A stretch of DNA of 10,534 bases, from the NCBI GenBank assembly GCA_910579015.1, contig CAJTRO010000002.1, positions 50,504 through 61,037 on the forward strand, written 5' to 3'. Positions 6,262 to 10,534 of this stretch are shown here, in pieces. This DNA is from an uncultured Dorea sp. Lineage in GTDB: Bacteria > Bacillota_A > Clostridia > Lachnospirales > Lachnospiraceae. The position numbers were made by a program, and so were the translations under genes. Numbering within the stretch: position 1 is the first letter of the stretch; every line of letters starts with the position of its first letter. The notes below the pieces were generated by a model. The model ran no database searches. It was not told the DNA's origin and saw only the letters and a list, made by a program, of their open reading frames with translations.

Positions 6262-7164
6262 TCACACAGAGTATGTGTCTCCTTTATCCGAATGATAACA
6301 ATATAGATTCTTGAGCTCTTTCAGGCTTTTAAGTTTCCTGCAAGGGCTCTTCCACCCTTCAGCAATCTGCCGCCTCAGATCATAGTCAAGGAATCCCGGC
6401 GGCTGTATATCCAGCCTTTGATGTACTTTATCATTTTTTGAAGCATAGTTGAATGATTCCGTATCCATGATCTGGCGCTGTGCTTCCTCCCAGGCATCTT
6501 CGCCCTGTCTCAGATATTTATCCCGGTAATACTCGATATCGCTGATGATCCTTCCGTGCTCATCCTCTTCAAGAACATTCCACTGACTTACAAAATTCCC
6601 GTTCCTGTCAATGATAAATTCCGAATGAAAATCCGCAGTAAGACGTTTCTTATTCTCATGCCCTTTCTGATAACTCCGGTAACTTGAACCGGCCGGATAC
6701 TTGTTATGGAACCTTGCCGGTTCCCGAAGCATCTTTCTGCCGCCCGTTCCGCCCTCTTTCTGGGACGCATGGACATATGCCTTCAGCGCTTCTTCATCCG
6801 TCATCTTATCTCTCTTAAAATTCCTCCTGATATATGCGATGTTATGCCGGTCGATATACATCCGAAACTGATGGATGATCCGCCCTTCCCTTTCGTCTAA
6901 TCCCCTCAATCCAGTTTCTCCGTATGCTTTTTCCACACTCTGTGCAATTCCTTCGAATACCCTGCTGTGGGGCGGTATCCGCTCCCCGATCAAGAAACCG
7001 TTTCTCAATTGGAGCATTCCGTTCTCATCTATGAATCCGCCCATCTTTCGGATCAGCTCCAATATGTCTGGTGTATCTGGCTTATTAGGTGTATCCGGCT
7101 TATCTGACTTATCCATCATATCTGGCGTATTGTGGGTTTTGTGGGTATGTTTATGTCCACTCAT
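6262..7164 (-). CDS. Uncharacterised 300-residue protein, possibly DUF3114-like
   Basis: The start ATG at 7164 has GAGGAGA 7 bases upstream, so the gene is real. I do not recognise it firmly. Residues 1-35 are low-complexity and hydrophilic (His/Thr-rich, then DKPDTP repeats). Residues 36-130 are mixed charged helices, including ERIPPHSRVFEGIAQSVEKA. The C-terminal half holds what look like conserved blocks: FHSEFIIDRNGNFVSQWNVL (179-198), ESFNYA (236-241), His 248, LDIQPPG (251-257) and WKSP (271-274). These recall DUF3114 proteins of streptococci, but this is from memory and unverified. Polar residues His180, Glu182, Gln194, Trp195 and His248 could form an active site. There is no signal peptide or membrane segment. 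It converges on maf with 8 bases between the stops. Base composition is intermediate between its neighbours, and it may belong to the acquired right-hand block. Confidence 0.75.
   Translation of the reverse strand: MSGHKHTHKTHNTPDMMDKSDKPDTPNKPDTPDILELIRKMGGFIDENGMLQLRNGFLIGERIPPHSRVFEGIAQSVEKAYGETGLRGLDEREGRIIHQFRMYIDRHNIAYIRRNFKRDKMTDEEALKAYVHASQKEGGTGGRKMLREPARFHNKYPAGSSYRSYQKGHENKKRLTADFHSEFIIDRNGNFVSQWNVLEEDEHGRIISDIEYYRDKYLRQGEDAWEEAQRQIMDTESFNYASKNDKVHQRLDIQPPGFLDYDLRRQIAEGWKSPCRKLKSLKELKNLYCYHSDKGDTYSV
7069..7113 (-). repeat. In-gene 18/9-base repeat coding the DKPDTP stretch
   Basis: Two adjacent 18-base copies (7069-7086 and 7087-7104; three differences) and a further half unit (7105-7113) lie near the start of the 300-residue gene. 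On the coding strand the half-units are GATAAGCCG and GATACACCT types. They encode alternating DKP and DTP tripeptides. Copy changes in steps of 9 would lengthen or shorten the N-terminus without a frameshift. Confidence 0.75.
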
Positions 7165-7183
7165 TGTTCAATCTCCTCTTTTT

Positions 7184-7217
7184 ATATACTACAGGTAATC
7201 CTATCTCTATAGTATAT
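7184..7217. repeat. Inverted repeat upstream of the 300-residue gene
   Basis: ATATACTA (7184-7191) and TAGTATAT (7210-7217) are perfect 8-base inverted copies 18 bases apart. They lie just upstream of the minus-strand start at 7164. The outer copy contains TATACT on the minus strand, a fair -10 element. It may be an operator or promoter region, but no good -35 is visible and A+T-rich dyads arise by chance. Confidence 0.35.
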
Positions 7218-7314
7218 TTGAGGGAGAAAAAGTGTGTTCAGGTATTGTTCCTGGAAATTACTACTATTTTGTCTTTGGTTTGACAATATTGGAAAATGAA
7301 GAATTATGAAGGGT

Positions 7315-7373
7315 GTAGTGTTTCTTTTTAAGACTACTTTAGAAATATGGTGTAGTTATTTGAAAGAAACTAC
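7315..7373. repeat. Nested inverted repeat with repeated GTAGT/ACTAC arms
   Basis: The outer arms GTAGT-(GT)-TTCTTT (7315-7327) and AAAGAAACTAC (7363-7373) form 11 pairs with a 2-base bulge. Inside them, ACTAC (7333-7337) and GTAGT (7352-7356) form a 5-base stem. Because both arms carry GTAGT/ACTAC, two alternative pairings are possible. It could be a folded RNA or a relic of a mobile element end. No function can be assigned. Confidence 0.4.
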
Positions 7374-7444
7374 TCTCCTCTTCTGGATGGCTGTCAGCAC
7401 AATCATATTCTAAGAAATCTTCTCAATGGAGAACAAGGCCATAC

Positions 7445-7490
7445 CCTAACAACAAAAGAAACCAGCTCGAGTGAATTTTCGAACTGGTTT
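7445..7490 (-). terminator. Rho-independent-type terminator after the kinase stump
   Basis: Read on the minus strand, AAACCAGTTCGA (7490-7479) pairs with TCGAGCTGGTTT (7470-7459) as a 12-base stem with one G-U pair and an 8-base loop. CTTTTGTTGTT follows immediately. The G-U pair works only on the minus strand (the plus strand would have a C-A mismatch), and the T-rich tail is only on that side. It closes the hsdR/kinase-stump transcript. Confidence 0.7.
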
Positions 7491-7501
7491 GGTGTAAAAC
7501 C

Positions 7502-7639
7502 TTATCCTTTCCTTCCATAAGTTTTCCATAATTCTTCATCAATCGAAAGTCTGACGTACCCGTCTTCTTCTTTCTGCTTTGCATAAGTTGTTTTACCAGA
7601 ACCACATACTCCGCACATCATAATAACATTACTCATCAT
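7502..7639 (-). pseudogene. Truncated AAA_33/zeta-like P-loop kinase (N-terminal 45 codons)
   Basis: A short minus-strand frame runs from ATG 7639 (second ATG at 7636; GAGGG upstream) to TAA at 7502-7504. It encodes 45 residues: Walker A CGVCGSGKTTYA at 9-20, then GYVRLSIDEELWKTYGRKG at 27-45. This is the usual start of small AAA_33-type P-loop kinases or phosphotransferases of about 150-190 residues, in which the sequence continues after 'GRYG'. Here it stops at once, and I cannot find the missing part in any frame downstream; a terminator follows within 12 bases. The ATP-binding loop alone cannot be an enzyme, so I call it a remnant. A functional microprotein is a remote alternative. It starts 50 bases after the hsdR stop. 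Confidence 0.8.
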
Positions 7640-7689
7640 GGGATCCCTCTTGCCTTTAAACAAATTTTACTGCGGTACTATTTTCCCTT

Positions 7690-10534
7690 CTACGCTGCCG
7701 CATTGGCATTTATTGTATCAATAACCTTCCGAATTCCCATCCACACATTCAGATCAGTGAATATCTCAACCACACTTCCACGATCCGTAAATGGCGGTTC
7801 CTGGAGAACAGTAAAATCTTTCATCATTCCATTATGGACAATATATTCCACGATCTGATTCACAAAATAAATCTGTCTGCTGTCAAGACTTGTATTTGTC
7901 AGATACTCAGAGAATGCTTCCTTGGCAGCATTCATGTCCAATCCCACAATCTCACGGACAAACTCACCAAGCGGTTTAGTGCCAAATTCCTGTTCATAAT
8001 CCTGCTTCGTGCCTACTTCACGCCATAGAATTTCTTCTAACGCCGTAACATCTGCCGGCGTCAGAGGTTGATTTGTCTTTAATTTGGCAATTGCAATATT
8101 ATCCTGATGTTGCTTGATGTAATATTCTGCCTTCGCCTTGTAATTCTTAAGTTCATCATTTTCAAGTTCAGATTCTTTCCATTCCGTAGAAAGCAATTCA
8201 TCTGTAAAATTTGTTACATATTTGATCGTTCCCGTAGGAATATACTTCATCAGATCACGAAGTTTTTCTCTAATTTCTTCAAATTCGTTAATTCCGGCAT
8301 TATCAACATAATCTGTATTCAAAATCTTGTTGATCAAGTCTGACTGTGCCTGAATTTCAGGAATATTTGCCACACTTGCAATCCCAGCGACTTTTTTGTG
8401 CAGATCCTTACGAGCTTTCGAATACTTCTTTCCAACTAAGTACGCCAGTTCAATTCCATACATAAGTGCATCAAACCGAACAGCGCTCGCCTCATCTCCA
8501 TCCGGAAATATCAAAGGTGCAACTTCTTCCCTGACAATTAGGGTATCCTCATATGTAAGCGCATTATAATTCGATTCTGAAGAATACAGATCCACATACT
8601 TTAGATGCTGGCGCACAGCAAAGTTATCCCTTGGTAATTCCTGAACTTTCTCACTCATTTGCTTGACCAATTCCTTGCGATATTCCATCAGTCTATCAAT
8701 CTGATATTCGAGATCCTGAAGCTTATAGGAAATCTCAAATTTCAAATTAAAAATAGCCCCTTGAAGTGCAATCCTGTTAGCCGCAGCCTTTCCTTTATTC
8801 ATTCGGAAAAATTCAAAGTTTCCGCAGAAATCAAAAATATAAAATCTCTGCTTATCTTCGCCGTCAAGCAAACCAGGGCAGAGTCTTGTACCCCGTCCGA
8901 TCATCTGCCAGAATTTTGCTTTACTCATCACCTTTTTAAAAAATACTAAGTTCAAAACTTCCGGCACATCAATACCTGTATCTAACATGTCTACAGAAAT
9001 TGCAATCTGAGGCATCTTCTTTGGATCAGAAAACTCATCAATGGCGCTTTGCGCGTAAGTCATATAATTATCTATTACTTTCGCATAATCCGGGAAGCGA
9101 GGATACTCTTTGTTAAAAACTTCCAGTATCTTCTCAGCATGATCATGATTCTTTGCAAAAATAATTGTCTTACCAAGCTTCTGTCCATAATCAATCTTAA
9201 TGCCCTCGGTCATCAAAATATTTAAAACTTGTTTTATCGTGTCCTCATTGAATATCCATGTGTTAAGAGCAGACGAACCTATAGAATCGGGCAAGTCCCC
9301 ATGTTCATCCTCAAAAGTTTCCTCATATGCCCTCTTATCTTCTTCTGATAATTCATCATACACAATTCCCTGCTCTATAAACTTAAGCTTCGATTCAACA
9401 GAAACATAGTCAACAAGATATCCGTCTTTCACAGCCTGCGCCAAATCATATCCAAATGTGGGAACACCGTTCTCTAGTTCAAAGATCTCATAAGTATTCT
9501 TGTCGATTTCATCCTTCGGTGTAGCGGTAAGACCAATCAACGGCGCATCAAAATAGGAAAAAATGTCTTTGTACTTGTTATAAATAGATCTATGCGCCTC
9601 GTCGCATATCACAAGGTCAAAATGCCCACATGTAAATAGTTTTCCTTCGCTATCGCTTACCGTATCAATACAATTCATCATCGTCTGATAAGTCGAGAAA
9701 ACGCAGTGTGCATTGTAGTGATCCTTCTCTTCAACAAGATTTGTACACGATAAATTCGGCAGCATATTCACAAAACTTCTTTTCGCCTGTGTGACAAGTG
9801 AATTCCGATCGGCAAGAAACAGAATATTCTTTATCCATCCGGCTTTCAACAAGCAATCGCACAATGCGATCACCGTTCTTGTCTTTCCAGAGCCGGTTGC
9901 CATAACAAGCAGGGATTTCCTGCGGTTCTTCTCATCTAAACTATCGCATACCGCTTTAACAGCAGATTCCTGATAATATCGTCCGGCAATATTCTTATCC
10001 ACAGCAACATGCTTAAGACTTGTCCTCATAGTCAATAAATTGAACCATTTCTCCAAGTCTCTTTTTGAATAAATAACCGAACATTTTCTCTCAGGATATT
10101 GCCCGTCAATAATATGCGTTTCAAATCCATTTGTAAGGAAAATGACTGGTCTTCTTTTATATTTTTGTTCCAGTAAATCCGCATAAAGCTTCGCCTGCTG
10201 TCTTCCCTTCGAAACATCCACACAGGTTCTCTTAGCTTCAATAACCGCCAATGGACGATGCATATCATCATAAAGGACATAATCAGCAAAACCAACTTCT
10301 GATTTATTAGGCATTCCAGGAAGTTCTACTTCATTCATCCAGTCCTTCCCTTCCATCCAACCCGCATCCATAAGCATAGAATCGATATATAGTTTTCTGG
10401 TTTTATATTCAGATAAATCAAGCGGCTTAGGAACATAAGTCTGCTGTTGTTCCTGCCTGCGGGCAGACAATTCCTCCTTCAATGAAGCATTTTCTGCAAT
10501 CAATTTCTGTAAATCAAGCTCTTGTTTTGCAGAC
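7690..10534 (-). CDS. hsdR: Type I restriction enzyme R subunit (HsdR, EcoEI-like), N-terminus beyond window
   Basis: The motor and nuclease subunit of a type I restriction-modification complex. It cuts unmodified DNA after ATP-driven translocation and needs HsdM and HsdS, which must lie outside the window if present. Counting from codon 10503: the PD-(D/E)xK nuclease has Asp74 in GFADYVLYDD and Glu89-x-Lys91 in VIEAKR, with QAKLY (103-107) as the QxxxY motif. The SF2 helicase has Walker A ATGSGKT (202-208), DEAH (301-304), LTATP (325-329), DMLDTGIDVP (505-514) and QMIGRGTR (533-540). An EcoEI-type C-terminal region follows. A TTG at 10503 could be read as a start, but the frame stays open to the edge as a charged coiled coil (AKQELDLQKLIAENASLKEE), so the true start lies to the right. 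No motif is broken. Its A+T-rich composition suggests transfer. Confidence 0.93.
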   Translation of the reverse strand, partial: SAKQELDLQKLIAENASLKEELSARRQEQQQTYVPKPLDLSEYKTRKLYIDSMLMDAGWMEGKDWMNEVELPGMPNKSEVGFADYVLYDDMHRPLAVIEAKRTCVDVSKGRQQAKLYADLLEQKYKRRPVIFLTNGFETHIIDGQYPERKCSVIYSKRDLEKWFNLLTMRTSLKHVAVDKNIAGRYYQESAVKAVCDSLDEKNRRKSLLVMATGSGKTRTVIALCDCLLKAGWIKNILFLADRNSLVTQAKRSFVNMLPNLSCTNLVEEKDHYNAHCVFSTYQTMMNCIDTVSDSEGKLFTCGHFDLVICDEAHRSIYNKYKDIFSYFDAPLIGLTATPKDEIDKNTYEIFELENGVPTFGYDLAQAVKDGYLVDYVSVESKLKFIEQGIVYDELSEEDKRAYEETFEDEHGDLPDSIGSSALNTWIFNEDTIKQVLNILMTEGIKIDYGQKLGKTIIFAKNHDHAEKILEVFNKEYPRFPDYAKVIDNYMTYAQSAIDEFSDPKKMPQIAISVDMLDTGIDVPEVLNLVFFKKVMSKAKFWQMIGRGTRLCPGLLDGEDKQRFYIFDFCGNFEFFRMNKGKAAANRIALQGAIFNLKFEISYKLQDLEYQIDRLMEYRKELVKQMSEKVQELPRDNFAVRQHLKYVDLYSSESNYNALTYEDTLIVREEVAPLIFPDGDEASAVRFDALMYGIELAYLVGKKYSKARKDLHKKVAGIASVANIPEIQAQSDLINKILNTDYVDNAGINEFEEIREKLRDLMKYIPTGTIKYVTNFTDELLSTEWKESELENDELKNYKAKAEYYIKQHQDNIAIAKLKTNQPLTPADVTALEEILWREVGTKQDYEQEFGTKPLGEFVREIVGLDMNAAKEAFSEYLTNTSLDSRQIYFVNQIVEYIVHNGMMKDFTVLQEPPFTDRGSVVEIFTDLNVWMGIRKVIDTINANAAA

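Larger units (their letters stand above)
7165..7458. other. Non-coding A+T-rich stretch with dyads, no credible gene
   Basis: Between the 300-residue gene and the terminator I see no convincing coding region. Two tiny frames exist on the plus strand: GTG 7232 to 7309 (25 residues, AGGGAG upstream) and ATG 7306 to 7413 (35 residues, hydrophobic, weak ribosome site). Neither has other support. A TTGACA at 7280-7285 with TTATGA 18 bases on could be a plus-strand promoter, but it would start transcription after the second ATG. Two inverted repeats are listed separately. Confidence 0.6.

Noticed and set aside
6264..6278. ACACA...TGTGT dyad between maf and the converging gene as a shared terminator.
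   Set aside because: The stem is only 5 bases, has no T-run on either side, and lies inside the last codons of the minus-strand gene.
7232..7309. A 25-residue GTG-started frame on the plus strand with AGGGAG upstream.
   Set aside because: Too short, no promoter, no recognisable motif, and it lies in A+T-rich non-coding sequence.
7306..7413. A 35-residue hydrophobic peptide on the plus strand, with TTGACA upstream, resembling a small membrane toxin.
   Set aside because: The ribosome site is weak and the possible -10 overlaps the ATG, so transcription would begin after the start codon. No antitoxin RNA is evident.
7502..7639. A frameshifted but otherwise complete kinase gene.
   Set aside because: No continuation of the kinase family sequence could be read in any frame downstream; a terminator follows instead.
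10501..10503. TTG as the start codon of the restriction subunit.
   Set aside because: The reading frame continues upstream to the window edge as a coiled coil with no stop and no ribosome site before the TTG.

Overview
The window looks like a chromosomal segment of a Gram-positive anaerobe of the Clostridia, most likely a Lachnospiraceae-type gut bacterium. This is an inference from three things: strong AGGAGG-type ribosome binding sites, the protein families present (an ABC-class ATPase, a ProX-type editing protein, a DUF1538 membrane protein), and moderate base composition on the left that turns visibly A+T-richer in the restriction gene on the right. I cannot name a species.

Layout. (1) Positions 1-2988, minus strand: a closely spaced row transcribed right to left, consisting of a ProXp-ala/YbaK-type tRNA-editing protein, a pentapeptide-repeat protein with a DUF5758-like tail, and a large predicted ATPase of the ABC class. 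The ATPase runs off the left edge, and its Walker A and B motifs can be read directly. A near-consensus promoter (TTGCAA, 17-base spacer, TATAAT) precedes the first gene. (2) Positions 3210-6253, plus strand: a divergent row with a duplicated DUF1538 membrane protein, a cytosolic protein that appears to be two PII-like domains in tandem, and a Maf-type nucleotide pyrophosphatase. The two gaps in this row are filled almost entirely by different short tandem repeats (ten units of about 13 bases, then four units of 14 bases), and each array ends exactly at the Shine-Dalgarno of the next gene. (3) Positions 6262-7164, minus strand: an uncharacterised 300-residue protein, possibly DUF3114-like, with a repeat-coded N-terminus, converging on maf. 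(4) Positions 7165-7501: no credible gene, but inverted repeats and a minus-strand terminator. (5) Positions 7502-10534, minus strand: a type I restriction (HsdR-like) subunit whose N-terminus lies beyond the right edge, followed by a 45-codon stump of a small P-loop kinase and then the terminator.

How the genes may work together. The strongest functional unit is the DUF1538 membrane protein with its tandem PII-like partner. By analogy with PII/transporter pairs (GlnK-AmtB, SbtB-SbtA), the soluble protein could sense a small molecule and gate the membrane protein, but ligand and substrate are unknown. The left row mixes tRNA quality control with an ATPase family that has an RNA-binding relative, so an RNA-related role is possible but unproven. 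The right end is an ordinary restriction island with a decayed gene at its edge. The least explained features are the repeat arrays in front of consecutive genes.
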